NCBI RefSeq assembly: GCF_005154805.1
Contig: NZ_CP039727.1
Coordinates: 3,097,501-3,161,500, forward strand
Direction of reading: 5' to 3'
Length of the DNA: 64,000 nucleotides
From: Bacillus sp. S3
GTDB taxonomy: Bacteria; Bacillota; Bacilli; Bacillales; Cytobacillaceae
The notes under the pieces were generated by a model. That model ran no database searches and was not told where the DNA came from. It saw only the letters and a program-made list of their open reading frames with translations. Both the position numbers and the translations under genes were made by a program. Positions 48,862 through 57,955 of this stretch are shown piece after piece (position 1 is the first letter of the stretch; each line of letters starts with the position of its first letter).

Positions 48862-49160
48862 AAATAAAAAAATCGTCCTCTATATGCGCAAAAATTCTTA
48901 CGCATATAGAGGACGATTTTGTATATCGTGGTACCACCTCCGTTTGAAGCAGAAAATATCTACTTCCTCTTTCAGGTACAGAAATATAATCACTTCGATA
49001 CCCTATCCTTTTAACGGTGGAATTCCGTGCACCCCTACTTACAGTTCAAGATGCCTCTCGCAAGTCCATTCCACAAATCCATTCTTATCGGGCTCTCAGC
49101 TCCCCCGACTCTCTGGAAAGAATCAAATTTTGTGTACTCCTCTTGCTCAACGAGTTGCAA
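48862..49160 (-). promoter_or_regulatory. T-box riboswitch 2 (promoter-proximal to trpE), Trp specifier
   Basis: Second of two tandem T-boxes. Stem I starts near GAGCAAGAGGAGTA (about 49150); the specifier loop GGAA-UGG-ACUUGCGAG has UGG (49068-49066, Trp). The antiterminator T-box sequence AACGGAGGTGGTACCACGA is at 48944-48926. The terminator is a long AAAATCGTCCTCTATATGCG hairpin with U run (48924-48862). Confidence 0.92.
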
Positions 49161-49170
49161 TATTTTATTT

Positions 49171-49450
49171 AAAAAAAACAAAAAGAGCCCTCCATCCAAA
49201 AAGGACGGAAGACCCGTGGTGCCACCTTCATTAGCTAAATTTCAGCTCACTTTACCGATATCGCAGCTAATCGCCTTAAATATCTGTCTCTTATAACGAT
49301 GAGATGTTCGCCAAAGCCTACTGGTCCATTTAGGAAGGTTCGGTTTGGAGGCTCAGAAGTCCATTCACTAATACGTCTACACTGATTCACACCTACCATC
49401 AGCTCTCTTTAGAATCCGTAAAAGATACTACTCTTCGTCAATGCCTGATA
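49171..49450 (-). promoter_or_regulatory. T-box riboswitch 1 (first transcribed), Trp specifier
   Basis: Stem I begins GACGAAGAGTAGTA (about 49450-49430) with AGAGAGC and the specifier loop GUGAA-UGG-ACUUCUGAG, UGG at 49363-49361. T-box sequence AAGGTGGCACCACGGG at 49228-49213. Terminator GTCTTCCGTCC / GGATGGAGGGC with long U tail (49213-49171). Confidence 0.92.
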
Positions 49451-49470
49451 CAATTTATTTATTGATTATT

Positions 49471-49499
49471 ATCCTATCCAACTTTACTGTTTATGTCAA
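49471..49499 (-). promoter_or_regulatory. Promoter of the trp operon
   Basis: TTGACA (49499-49494), 17-bp spacer, TAGGAT (49476-49471), predicting a start near 49464, just upstream of T-box 1. Confidence 0.8.
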
Positions 49500-49693
49500 G
49501 CGATTATTTTTCAAAAATTCAAAATTGATTATCCACTCAGGATATTTTAGTTTTTTACACACTTCCATATAAAGGATACCTTATCCTTTGTTATTTTCAA
49601 GCGAACAAGCGAATATTAACAGTAGCGAAATTGGAAAGCAAATAGTCACGAACTCTTTGCTTGACAACATAGTGAAGGCGGGATAGAAGATTC

Positions 49694-50971
49694 ATGGAAC
49701 ATATTGAAAATTTAAGCCAAAAATCAAAGACTGCAAAAAAGAAAAAATCTGCAGCAGGCGAAAAGGGAGCCAATGGGTTATTAAATCAAAAATGGGCAAT
49801 TATTTCATTGTCTTCCATTCCCTTAGTCATGACCTTAGGAAATTCGATGTTAATTCCAGTGTTACCTTCCATGGAAAAAAAATTATCCATTTCTTCCTTT
49901 CAAACAAGCATGATTATTACTGTGTACTCCATTGTAGCGATTTTTTTAATCCCAGTGGCTGGTTATTTATCCGATCATATCGGCAGAAAAAAGGTCATTA
50001 TCCCGAGCCTTATAATTGCCGGAATCGGCGGCCTTGTTTCGGGATGGGCTGCATGGAAGCTTGATGATGCCTATTGGCTCATTTTAACAGGCCGTGCACT
50101 TCAAGGGGTCGGTGCGGCCGGTGCGGCACCTATTGTCATGCCCCTGGTTGGCGACATGTTTAAAAATGATGATGACGTAAGCAGCTGCTTAGGTCTAATT
50201 GAAACATCCAATACCTTCGGAAAGGTCTTGAGTCCAATATTAGGTGCCTTATTGGCCGGGTTCATCTGGTTTTTACCTTTTTTTGCCTTTCCATTATTTT
50301 GTGCTATTTCCGTTATCATGATGGCACTACTCGTAAAGTGCCCCAAATCTGATGAAAAAATAATACCATTTAAGGAGTTTTTCAGGAATATAAAAAAAAC
50401 CTTTACGGAAAAAGGTCGTTGGCTATATGCCATTTTTTTTATAGGCGGGATTCTTATGCTAATCCTTTTTGGAATCTTGTTTTACCTCTCAGAAATATTT
50501 GAAAAAGAATACGGCATTAAGGACCTCAAAAAGGGATTCTTTTTAGCCTTACCATTAGGTGCACTTTGTTTATCGTCCTTTATAAGCGGTAAGGTCATTA
50601 AGAAAAATAAAGTGCTGATGAAATGGTTAACTTTCGGGGGAATTGTTGCAGCAGCTCTTTCCATTGCAGCCTTATGGTTTTCCATAAAACTCTGGTATAT
50701 GATTACCATGTTTCTCATCAGCGGCATAGGGATCGGTTTAGGCCTCCCATGTTTAGATGCCTTAATTACCGAAGGAATTGATAAAAAAGAACGGGGCACG
50801 GTTACATCGATTTATAATTCCATGAGATTCATCGGAGTCGCAGCAGGTCCTCCGATAATTGCTGTGTTAATGGGCCATTCCAACCATTGGATTTTTATCC
50901 TGCTAAGCAGCCTCAGTATCCTTGCGGCTTTTGTCGCTTTATTGTCAATCAAACCAAAAGTAGAGGGATAA
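49694..50971 (+). CDS. MFS drug/siderophore exporter-type transporter
   Basis: 425-aa major facilitator protein with 12 membrane helices. A basic, lysine-rich N-terminal tail (KTAKKKKSA) is followed by the DHA1 features: GYLSDHIGRKKV between helices 2 and 3 (motif A) and LTGRALQGVGAAGAAPIV (motif C-like glycine pattern). Closest in flavour to TetA/YmfD-type exporters of Bacillus; the substrate cannot be told. The ribosome site upstream of ATG 49694 is weak (GGCGGGA). A terminator follows. Confidence 0.82.
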   Translation: MEHIENLSQKSKTAKKKKSAAGEKGANGLLNQKWAIISLSSIPLVMTLGNSMLIPVLPSMEKKLSISSFQTSMIITVYSIVAIFLIPVAGYLSDHIGRKKVIIPSLIIAGIGGLVSGWAAWKLDDAYWLILTGRALQGVGAAGAAPIVMPLVGDMFKNDDDVSSCLGLIETSNTFGKVLSPILGALLAGFIWFLPFFAFPLFCAISVIMMALLVKCPKSDEKIIPFKEFFRNIKKTFTEKGRWLYAIFFIGGILMLILFGILFYLSEIFEKEYGIKDLKKGFFLALPLGALCLSSFISGKVIKKNKVLMKWLTFGGIVAAALSIAALWFSIKLWYMITMFLISGIGIGLGLPCLDALITEGIDKKERGTVTSIYNSMRFIGVAAGPPIIAVLMGHSNHWIFILLSSLSILAAFVALLSIKPKVEG

Positions 50972-51011
50972 AAAAGAGCTGAAGGAAATAAAACTCCCTC
51001 AGCTTTTTTCA
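50970..51011. terminator. Bidirectional terminator
   Basis: AAGCTGA-type stem (GAGCTGA / TCAGCTTTTTT) between the convergent MFS gene and fruA. Confidence 0.75.
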
Positions 51012-51014
51012 GTT

Positions 51015-52886
51015 TTATGCAGTTTTTATAGGTTTTTTTAGGAAACCAATTAATAAGGCTGATACAATCGAGCCAATGACAATCGCTAAAGCATACATTA
51101 ATGCTCCGCCTTCAACTAATGGAACAACAAAGATTCCGCCATGCGGGGCACGGAGGCCAATGCCAAATGCCATTGACAGCGCTCCTGCAATTGCTGACCC
51201 AGCCATTACCGATGGAATAACACGAAGCGGGTCTGCCGCTGCAAATGGAATTGCCCCTTCTGTAATGAAGGACAAGCCCATCACATAACAAGCTTTTCCC
51301 GCGTCCTTGTCTTGCTCATTAAACTTGTTTTTGAACATTGTAGTCGCAAGCGCAATTGCAAGCGGCGGCACCATGCCAGCTGCCATAATTGCTGCCATCG
51401 GTCCATATACACCGCTGGCTAACAACCCTGTTCCAAATACATATGCTGCTTTATTAACGGGACCACCCATATCAAACGACATCATAAGTCCAAGTACAAC
51501 CCCTAATAGAACCGCATTGCCCGTTCCAAGTCCAGTCAGCCAATTAGCAATTTCCTTATTAATCCAGGCAACAGGATTGTTAACAACGTAATGCATTAAG
51601 AATCCCGTAATGGCAATCCCTAATAGCGGATAAATTAAAATACTTTTAATTCCTTCAAGCGAGCGAGGAAGGCCAGCAAAAGCTTTCTTTAACAATAGAA
51701 CAATATAACCTGCAAGGAAACCCGCAATCAATCCGCCTAGAAAGCCTGCTCCTCCATGTGCGGCCATCAACCCGCCTACCATACCTGGTGCGAATCCCGG
51801 ACGGTCAGCAATGCTGAGGGCGATAAATCCGGCAAGAACAGGGACGATAAGGGCAAATGCGTTATCTCCGCCGATGGCATTAATAACAGCAGCAATTGGA
51901 TTATAAGATGGGTCCTCCGGATTTGCCGAGTTATAACCGAACATAAAACTAATGGCAATTAATATCCCGCCGCCGACGACAAACGGCAGCATATTTGATA
52001 CACCATTCATTAAATGTTTATAAAATCCTTTTCGAGATTCTTTTTGATTTGATTCTTTGACGCCATTACTTCCATTTCCCTTATAAACCGGTGCATCCTG
52101 TTTTAATGCCTTGTCAATTAATTGATCAGGGCGTCGGATTCCCTCAGCAACAGCCGCTTGAATCACATGCTTACCTTTGAATCGTTCCATTTCAACATTG
52201 ATATCGGCAGCAACGATAACTGCAGTAGCATTTTCAATTTCAGCTTTTGTCAGAACATTTTTTGCACCGCCAGAGCCATTGGTTTCAACCTTTATTTCTA
52301 CACCCATTTCTTTTGCTTTGGCCTTTAATGAATCGGCCGCCATATAAGTATGAGCAATACCTGTAGGGCAGCCCGTAACAGCAACAACAGTATGTTTCTT
52401 ACTTTCTGTTACTAGTGCTTCCTTTTCTTCTTCCTTATCATACCGATTGATGGTTTTCATCACTTCATCAGGAGTGGTTGCCATTAAAAGCTCATATCGT
52501 ACTTCCACTTTCATCAATAATCCTGATAGACGGGCTAAAGCTTCTAAATGGGTATTATTTGCACCATCCGGAGCAGCAATCATAAAGAATAAATGTGCTG
52601 GTTTACCGTCTAATGAGTCATAATCAACACCGTTTGCGGATTTTCCAAAGACAATTGCAGCCTCCTTGACTGCCTTCGTTTTAGCATGTGGAATCGCAAT
52701 CCCGTCACCAATCCCTGTTGTACTTTGTTCTTCCCTTTTTAATATCGCTGCTTTGAAATTGTCACGATCTGAAATTTTATCAGCCTTAAACAAGACGTCA
52801 ACAAGCTGGTCAATCGCACTTGCTTTTTCAGTGCCTTTTATATCAAGTAAAATGGTATGTTCGGATAACAATTCAGTGATTTTCAT
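51015..52886 (-). CDS. fruA: PTS fructose transporter subunit IIABC
   Basis: Imports and phosphorylates fructose to fructose-1-phosphate. 623 aa with all three parts fused: IIA (1-150; phospho-His in GIAIPHAKT), IIB (about 165-265; Cys in VAVTGCPTGIAHT) and IIC membrane domain (about 290-620; GFLGGLIAGFLAG). Last gene of fruRKA, 13 bp after fruK. Confidence 0.96.
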   Translation of the reverse strand: MKITELLSEHTILLDIKGTEKASAIDQLVDVLFKADKISDRDNFKAAILKREEQSTTGIGDGIAIPHAKTKAVKEAAIVFGKSANGVDYDSLDGKPAHLFFMIAAPDGANNTHLEALARLSGLLMKVEVRYELLMATTPDEVMKTINRYDKEEEKEALVTESKKHTVVAVTGCPTGIAHTYMAADSLKAKAKEMGVEIKVETNGSGGAKNVLTKAEIENATAVIVAADINVEMERFKGKHVIQAAVAEGIRRPDQLIDKALKQDAPVYKGNGSNGVKESNQKESRKGFYKHLMNGVSNMLPFVVGGGILIAISFMFGYNSANPEDPSYNPIAAVINAIGGDNAFALIVPVLAGFIALSIADRPGFAPGMVGGLMAAHGGAGFLGGLIAGFLAGYIVLLLKKAFAGLPRSLEGIKSILIYPLLGIAITGFLMHYVVNNPVAWINKEIANWLTGLGTGNAVLLGVVLGLMMSFDMGGPVNKAAYVFGTGLLASGVYGPMAAIMAAGMVPPLAIALATTMFKNKFNEQDKDAGKACYVMGLSFITEGAIPFAAADPLRVIPSVMAGSAIAGALSMAFGIGLRAPHGGIFVVPLVEGGALMYALAIVIGSIVSALLIGFLKKPIKTA

Positions 52887-52899
52887 TGTTGTGTCTCCC

Positions 52900-53814
52900 C
52901 TATATTAATTCCTTAATGGTAACCTGAGCCAAAAGAGCTTCTACATTTTCCTTTGTACATAGACCTAATGAAAAAGCAGTTGCACTGCCCGAAGCCACGC
53001 TGTAACGAAATGCTTCTTCGATATTTTTTTTTCTCTCAATAGCTGCCAAAAATCCCGCGACCATCGAGTCTCCCGCACCAACAGAGTTTTTCACCTTCCC
53101 CTTTGGAACAGCTGCAATTAGCACCTTGTTTTCGTTTATAAATACGGCTCCTTTGTCCGCGAGCGAAACAATTATATTTTGGGCACCTAATGTTATTAGC
53201 TTTTTACCATATGGAATCACATCCTCAACACTTGTTAGTGCTGTGTCAAATAAATGCCCAAGTTCATGATGATTTGGTTTAATTAAAAATGGCTTGTACG
53301 GGAGAACTTTCTTAAGCAGCTCCCCCTCTGCATCAACAACAAAATGAACGCCATTCTCTTGACAGATTAAAACAAGTTCCTCATAGGTTGTTACTGGCAG
53401 TGATGAAGGTATGCTGCCGGCAAGTACGAGTAAGTCATTTGAATTTAACTGTTTTATTTTTTCTTTTAATTGCGTAAAATCTATATCCGAAATATTAGGA
53501 CCATTTGCATTTATTTCGGATTCCTGACCAGATTTAAGCTTTATATTAATCCGTGAATCTTCTTTAACTTCAACAAAATCTGTTTCAATCCGTTCTTTTT
53601 GAAGAAATTCCTCAATATAGGCTCCTGTAAAACCTCCGATAAATCCAAGTGCTTGACTAGGTGTTCCAAATTGGCTTAAAACTCGTGAAACATTAATACC
53701 TTTACCGCCTGGAAACTTCGCTTCACTTACTGTCCGATTTAACGTACCTAATTGAAAACTATCCAATTTAACAATATAGTCAACGGAAGGATTTAACGTT
53801 AATGTGTAAATCAT
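52900..53814 (-). CDS. fruK: 1-phosphofructokinase
   Basis: Phosphorylates fructose-1-phosphate to fructose-1,6-bisphosphate. 304 aa PfkB-family kinase with FPGGKGINVSRVL, LAGSIPSSLP and the catalytic-base motif VGAGDSMVAGFLA. Overlaps fruR by 4 bp. Confidence 0.96.
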   Translation of the reverse strand: MIYTLTLNPSVDYIVKLDSFQLGTLNRTVSEAKFPGGKGINVSRVLSQFGTPSQALGFIGGFTGAYIEEFLQKERIETDFVEVKEDSRINIKLKSGQESEINANGPNISDIDFTQLKEKIKQLNSNDLLVLAGSIPSSLPVTTYEELVLICQENGVHFVVDAEGELLKKVLPYKPFLIKPNHHELGHLFDTALTSVEDVIPYGKKLITLGAQNIIVSLADKGAVFINENKVLIAAVPKGKVKNSVGAGDSMVAGFLAAIERKKNIEEAFRYSVASGSATAFSLGLCTKENVEALLAQVTIKELI

Positions 53815-54563
53815 GCTGTCACAACCTTTATTGTAGTTCTGTTTTCATAAAGCTTTTCTGCCTCATGCTCTAATTCATTTGTAATAATGGATGCTTCATG
53901 GATATCAGCAATTTTCGCAAAAGAAATTTCAGCAAATTTCGTATGATCCGCTAATACATATGCCTCCCGCGCAAGCGAAACGGCCTTTTGTTTAACTAAA
54001 GCCTCCTCCTGGTCAGGAGTAGTGAACCCAAACTGTGGATGAATCCCATTGACCCCGATAAAGCATTTATCAAATCGATATAGGTCAAGACTCGCTAATG
54101 CCCCGCGTCCAATGAGGGCATTTGTTCTTTGCTTTATCATGCCTCCAATGATATATGTCGAGATTCCTTTAGTCAGTAACGACGACACATGCATAAGGCC
54201 GTTTGTAACGACCACTATATCCTTATTTGGAAGGAATTCAATCATTTCAATCACTGTTGATCCTGCATCAAGATATATACAATCGCCCTCTTCCACTAAA
54301 CTGGCGGCATATTGAGCAACAAGTCGTTTCTCTTGAAGGTTTTTGGATGCTTTCTCCATCATACTTGGTTCTTGCAATTTCCCTTGCAGTCTTTGAGCAC
54401 CGCCATGAATCCTTTTTAAAAACTTTTGTTCTTCTAATTGTGATAAATCGCGTCTGATTGTTGATTCTGAGCTGTTTGTCAGTTCCATAATTTCTTGTAT
54501 TTTTACAATATTTTTATCTTTTAATAATTGGAGAATCATTCGATGACGTTCTAGTGTTAACAA
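53811..54563 (-). CDS. fruR: DeoR-family fructose operon repressor FruR
   Basis: 250-aa transcription repressor: N-terminal DeoR winged helix (LTLERHRMILQLLKD ... SSESTIRRDLSQLE) and C-terminal sugar-phosphate sensor domain (YLDAGSTVIEM, GRGALASLDLYRFDK). Effector is probably fructose-1-phosphate. The start is TTG 54563 with AGGTGGTGATG upstream; the frame extends 22 codons upstream without support. First gene of the operon, so it controls itself. Confidence 0.92.
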   Translation of the reverse strand: MLTLERHRMILQLLKDKNIVKIQEIMELTNSSESTIRRDLSQLEEQKFLKRIHGGAQRLQGKLQEPSMMEKASKNLQEKRLVAQYAASLVEEGDCIYLDAGSTVIEMIEFLPNKDIVVVTNGLMHVSSLLTKGISTYIIGGMIKQRTNALIGRGALASLDLYRFDKCFIGVNGIHPQFGFTTPDQEEALVKQKAVSLAREAYVLADHTKFAEISFAKIADIHEASIITNELEHEAEKLYENRTTIKVVTA

Positions 54564-54596
54564 GTCATCACCACCTGAAATTTTATTCTTGATTAA

Positions 54597-54625
54597 ATTA
54601 TACTGAAACCGATTGCAAAAATCAA
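54597..54625 (-). promoter_or_regulatory. fruRKA promoter with overlapping cre site
   Basis: TTGATT (54625-54620), 17-bp spacer, TATAAT (54602-54597). TGAAACCGATTGCA (54604-54617, plus strand) in the spacer matches the CcpA cre core at 13 of 14 positions, predicting carbon catabolite repression. Confidence 0.7.
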
Positions 54626-54634
54626 TCATTTTCT

Positions 54635-54667
54635 TTCAAAAACACCCAAAACTTGACCGTTTTTGAA
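54635..54667. promoter_or_regulatory. Inverted repeat, possible FruR operator
   Basis: TTCAAAAAC ... GTTTTTGAA (15-bp gap) immediately upstream of the fru -35 element. Confidence 0.45.
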
Positions 54668-54746
54668 TGTTTCTCAACATTTTTCAGGAAATTAAATAAA
54701 AAAATACTCAAATCATTAATATTATGCTATAATATTTTTGTTAAAC

Positions 54747-54838
54747 GGAGAAGTACCCAAGTGGTTATAAGGGGGCGCACTCGAAATGCGTTAGGACGGG
54801 CAACCGTTGCGTGAGTTCGAATCTCATCTTCTCCTCCA
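54747..54838 (+). tRNA. tRNA-Ser (CGA)
   Basis: Acceptor GGAGAAG/CTTCTCC, D-arm CCC/GGG, anticodon stem GCGCA/TGCGT with loop CTCGAAA (anticodon CGA at 54782-54784, reading UCG), a long class II variable arm (ACGG-GCAA-CCGT), T-arm GTGAG/CTCAT and encoded CCA. The class II arm and anticodon make it tRNA-Ser. The discriminator base is U73, whereas G73 is usual for serine tRNAs. A -10 box TATAAT lies at 54728-54733. Confidence 0.95.
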
Positions 54839-54872
54839 TACTTATTTTTCAAATAAAAGGGTAAAAGAACAT

Positions 54873-54905
54873 ACAAAAAAACGCCAATTTTGGCGTTTTT
54901 TTTTG
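54873..54905. terminator. Bidirectional terminator between tRNA-Ser and dmsB
   Basis: AAAACGCCAA / TTGGCGTTTT with A and T runs on both sides. Confidence 0.9.
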
Positions 54906-54942
54906 TCTTTCATTCTGCTGCCCAGGATTCTAATTACTTACC

Positions 54943-55521
54943 CTACAATTTCGCATCCTTATGTGGCGTGATTACAATGTTAGGCTTGGTAATCGAATTA
55001 CTCGGCATTCCTATGATTTGGCTGACATCCCCATACTTTTTCCGCAGCTTCCTTACATCTCCAAATTCAATTGCGTTCATCGGACACGTAGAAACACATA
55101 CAGGATCCTCACCATCTTCTTGAAGGTCAAGACAAAAATCACATTTATCAGACTTAAATACCTTTTTATTATACTGTGGTGCACCATAGGGACATGCCTT
55201 AACACATAATTGTGTACCTCTGCATGCTTCTTGATCAATAGTTACTACACCATTTTCTTTATTTTTACTTATAGCACCTACAGGACAGCTTGGCACACAT
55301 TTTGGTTCTCTGCAATGATTGCATGCGATTGAAAAGTAGAAAGCTTTTACATTACCGACAATCCCTTTTGTCGGCTGCTGAATGAAACTGCCCTCCTCAT
55401 ACGTATATACTCTGCGGAAATTAATTCCGACATCCAGATTATTCTTATCCTTACACGCAACAGTGCATGCCTTGCAGCCGATACAAAGACTTTGATTAAT
55501 ATAAAATCCTAACTGGGCCAA
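54943..55521 (-). CDS. dmsB: DMSO-reductase-type iron-sulfur subunit
   Basis: 192-aa ferredoxin-like electron-transfer subunit with four cysteine groups for 4Fe-4S clusters (CIGCKACTVAC, CNHCREPKCVPSC, CRGTQLCVKAC, CDFC...CVSTC). It passes electrons to the molybdenum subunit encoded 13 bp upstream. It lacks a signal peptide, as expected for a hitch-hiker exported with the Tat partner. No membrane-anchor gene (dmsC) follows: next is a terminator and tRNA. Confidence 0.9.
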   Translation of the reverse strand: MAQLGFYINQSLCIGCKACTVACKDKNNLDVGINFRRVYTYEEGSFIQQPTKGIVGNVKAFYFSIACNHCREPKCVPSCPVGAISKNKENGVVTIDQEACRGTQLCVKACPYGAPQYNKKVFKSDKCDFCLDLQEDGEDPVCVSTCPMNAIEFGDVRKLRKKYGDVSQIIGMPSNSITKPNIVITPHKDAKL

Positions 55522-55534
55522 AATCCCTCACTCC

Positions 55535-57928
55535 TTAGGCTTTTTTAACTTCAACAAGGTTTGTTAATTGCGGATTCGCTTTGGCAAGGGGAGTTGGCCG
55601 CCCCGATGTAAGAACATTTACTGAACCGCGCTTGTCCACCCCTTCATGATTCGGTGAATACCATGCACCTTGAGGGATCGCGACAACACCTGGAATAATG
55701 CGCGCTGTTGCCTTCACAGGAATCAATAATGACCCGCGATCATTATATACGTGAACACGGTCGCCGTCCTTAATTCCACGTTTTTCTGCATCCTTTGGAT
55801 TCATCCACATCTCTTGCTTTGCTGCCTCCTCAAGCAAAGGCTGATTATCAAAGGTAGAATGACATCTCCTCTTATAATGCCAACTAATCATTTGTAAGGG
55901 GAACTTGTCTTTTAACGGATCGTTCGGGCCTTCCCAGGAAGGAATATACTTAGCAATAGCGGGAATTTCATCAGGATTATCCATATCCCATAATACCTTG
56001 GAAAATAATTCAATTTTGCCGGAAGGGGTTTTAAATGGATGATTTTCAGGGTCATCTATTTGCTCTTTAAACCCGATCAGTTGTGAATCATATTTAAAAT
56101 GATGAACACCCTTCTCCCGGAATTCCTCAAAGGTTGGAAATGTTGGGTCAATTTCTTCCCTAGTCCTTACAACACTTTCTTTAACCAAGTCAAGAGTTGT
56201 TCTACCTTCCGTATATTGTTCCTTAATTCCAAGTTTATCTGCGACATCAGCAAACACATCATATTCATCACGGCATTCATATAAAGGATCAACCGATTTA
56301 TCACCAAAAACTACATAATCACCAGAACCCCAAGGGAAACCGATATCATAGCGTTCAAAAAATGTTGTTCCTGGCAATAATATATCCGCAAATTTGGCAC
56401 TTGGCGTCATAAAGATATCACTGGCAACAATAAACTCCACTTTACTTTCATCCTCAAGGAGCTTTCGTGTTTTATTAATATCTGAATGCTGATTAATCAG
56501 CATGTTTCCAGCCAAATTAAAAATTAGTTTAATGTTTGTATCTAAACGATCCGTGCCTTGTAATCCATCGGCCGAAGTCATTTCGGTCCCTTTTTCAACT
56601 GCCATTGTCCATAAAAAACAAGGAATGGATGCTTTCACAGGATTCTCGTAACTTAGTGGCTTTACCATATTTGACCGACTCCAAACACCAGTTCCGGCAG
56701 CCCACGTACCTAACTTGCCAATATTTCCGGTCAAGCATGCCAGCTGCGGGCCTCCGCGCATGAATTGCTCTCCATAGGCCTGCCGTTGAGCTGACCAGCC
56801 TTGAATTAAAGCAGCAGGCTTACTTGTTGCATACTCTCTGGCAATTTCCCTAATTTTATCCGCGGGAACGCGGCAAATCTTTTCTGCCCACTCCGGCGTT
56901 TTAGGAATTCCATCCTTTTTTCCCAGTAAGTAATCTTTCAAAGACTCGTTCTTAGGCACGCCGTCTGGCATATGATCTCCATCAAAACCTACGCAATATT
57001 TATCTAAGAAAGCTTGATCTTGCAGATTTTCAGAAATGATAACATGACACATTGCATCCATCAAAGCATTGTCCGTAGTAGGAAGAATTGGAATCCAATC
57101 ATCTGCAAAAGCGATAGCTGTATCAGTATAACGGGGATCAATGACAATAATTTTCGCTCCATTCTTCTTGGCTTGAATTAAAAATTCACGATACGGAGTA
57201 GAAAAAATCATCTCTGCAGGATTTTGCCCCCATAAAATAATATATTTTGATTCTAATAGGGAATCAAAGCTGCTTCCTGTATTATTTGTTCCATATGTAT
57301 AAGGGGTTGCCACACTCCCTGCTCCTACACTATAGTCCCCCCGATAATTCAAAAATCCACCAGTCAGGGACAGTAATTTTCTTACCGAATTTCTCCCGCC
57401 GTGAATACCGCTGCTCTGACCAGTTGCATAGTTAACATATCTGGATTCGGGCCCATATGTTTCGCCAATGCGCGTCACTTCTGACGCTATCGTCTCAATT
57501 GCTTCATCCCAAGAAATTCTTTTAAATCTCCCTTCACCGCGCTTCCCGGTGCGTTTCATTGGGTACTTCAGCCGGTCGGGATGATAGAGCATGTTTCGAT
57601 AATTTCGTCCCCTTACACATGCCCTGAGTGGGGGCACAGACAGATCGCCACTACTTTGTGTGTCAGTACTTATCCGCATCACTACTCCATCCTTCACATG
57701 TGCCTTGATGACACAGCGTCCACCGCAATTCGTTATGCTGCATGTTGAAATGATTTTTTCAGAATCAATAGCATTTACTATTTTAGTACCCTCTTTGCGT
57801 TCCACAAGCATTTTTGTGCCAATTCCTCCGGCTATCGCCGGAATCCCAATGGCCCCTGACCATTTTAAGAAGGTGCGCCGCTCCATTTTATTTGTAAACA
57901 GGTTCCTTAAATGATTATTTTTAGACAT
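55535..57928 (-). CDS. dmsA: DMSO-reductase family molybdopterin subunit with Tat signal
   Basis: Catalytic subunit of a DmsA-type oxidoreductase, 797 aa. A twin-arginine signal (MERRTFLKWSGAIG, residues about 14-40 after a short basic head) is followed by the FeS binding region (CSITNCGGRC...C), GRNYRNMLYHPDRLKYPMKR and RISWDEA, very like E. coli DmsA, and the molybdopterin parts (WGQNPAE, IDPRYTDTA). The Tat signal predicts an extracytoplasmic location. ATG 57928 is preferred over the first ATG 24 bp upstream, since the GGGGGG site lies 9 nt before it. The substrate could be DMSO, TMAO or another N- or S-oxide. Confidence 0.9.
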   Translation of the reverse strand: MSKNNHLRNLFTNKMERRTFLKWSGAIGIPAIAGGIGTKMLVERKEGTKIVNAIDSEKIISTCSITNCGGRCVIKAHVKDGVVMRISTDTQSSGDLSVPPLRACVRGRNYRNMLYHPDRLKYPMKRTGKRGEGRFKRISWDEAIETIASEVTRIGETYGPESRYVNYATGQSSGIHGGRNSVRKLLSLTGGFLNYRGDYSVGAGSVATPYTYGTNNTGSSFDSLLESKYIILWGQNPAEMIFSTPYREFLIQAKKNGAKIIVIDPRYTDTAIAFADDWIPILPTTDNALMDAMCHVIISENLQDQAFLDKYCVGFDGDHMPDGVPKNESLKDYLLGKKDGIPKTPEWAEKICRVPADKIREIAREYATSKPAALIQGWSAQRQAYGEQFMRGGPQLACLTGNIGKLGTWAAGTGVWSRSNMVKPLSYENPVKASIPCFLWTMAVEKGTEMTSADGLQGTDRLDTNIKLIFNLAGNMLINQHSDINKTRKLLEDESKVEFIVASDIFMTPSAKFADILLPGTTFFERYDIGFPWGSGDYVVFGDKSVDPLYECRDEYDVFADVADKLGIKEQYTEGRTTLDLVKESVVRTREEIDPTFPTFEEFREKGVHHFKYDSQLIGFKEQIDDPENHPFKTPSGKIELFSKVLWDMDNPDEIPAIAKYIPSWEGPNDPLKDKFPLQMISWHYKRRCHSTFDNQPLLEEAAKQEMWMNPKDAEKRGIKDGDRVHVYNDRGSLLIPVKATARIIPGVVAIPQGAWYSPNHEGVDKRGSVNVLTSGRPTPLAKANPQLTNLVEVKKA

Positions 57929-57955
57929 CGCACAAAGCCCCCCTGACTTCAATTA

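Noticed and set aside
48842..49296. Two plus-strand ORFs (130 and 89 codons) upstream of trpE
   Set aside because: They lie inside the two T-box leaders, have no convincing ribosome sites, and T-box motifs explain the conservation.
54747..54838. The class II tRNA as tRNA-Sec for fdhF
   Set aside because: The anticodon is CGA, not UCA, and the acceptor stem has 7 bp rather than the extended tRNA-Sec form.
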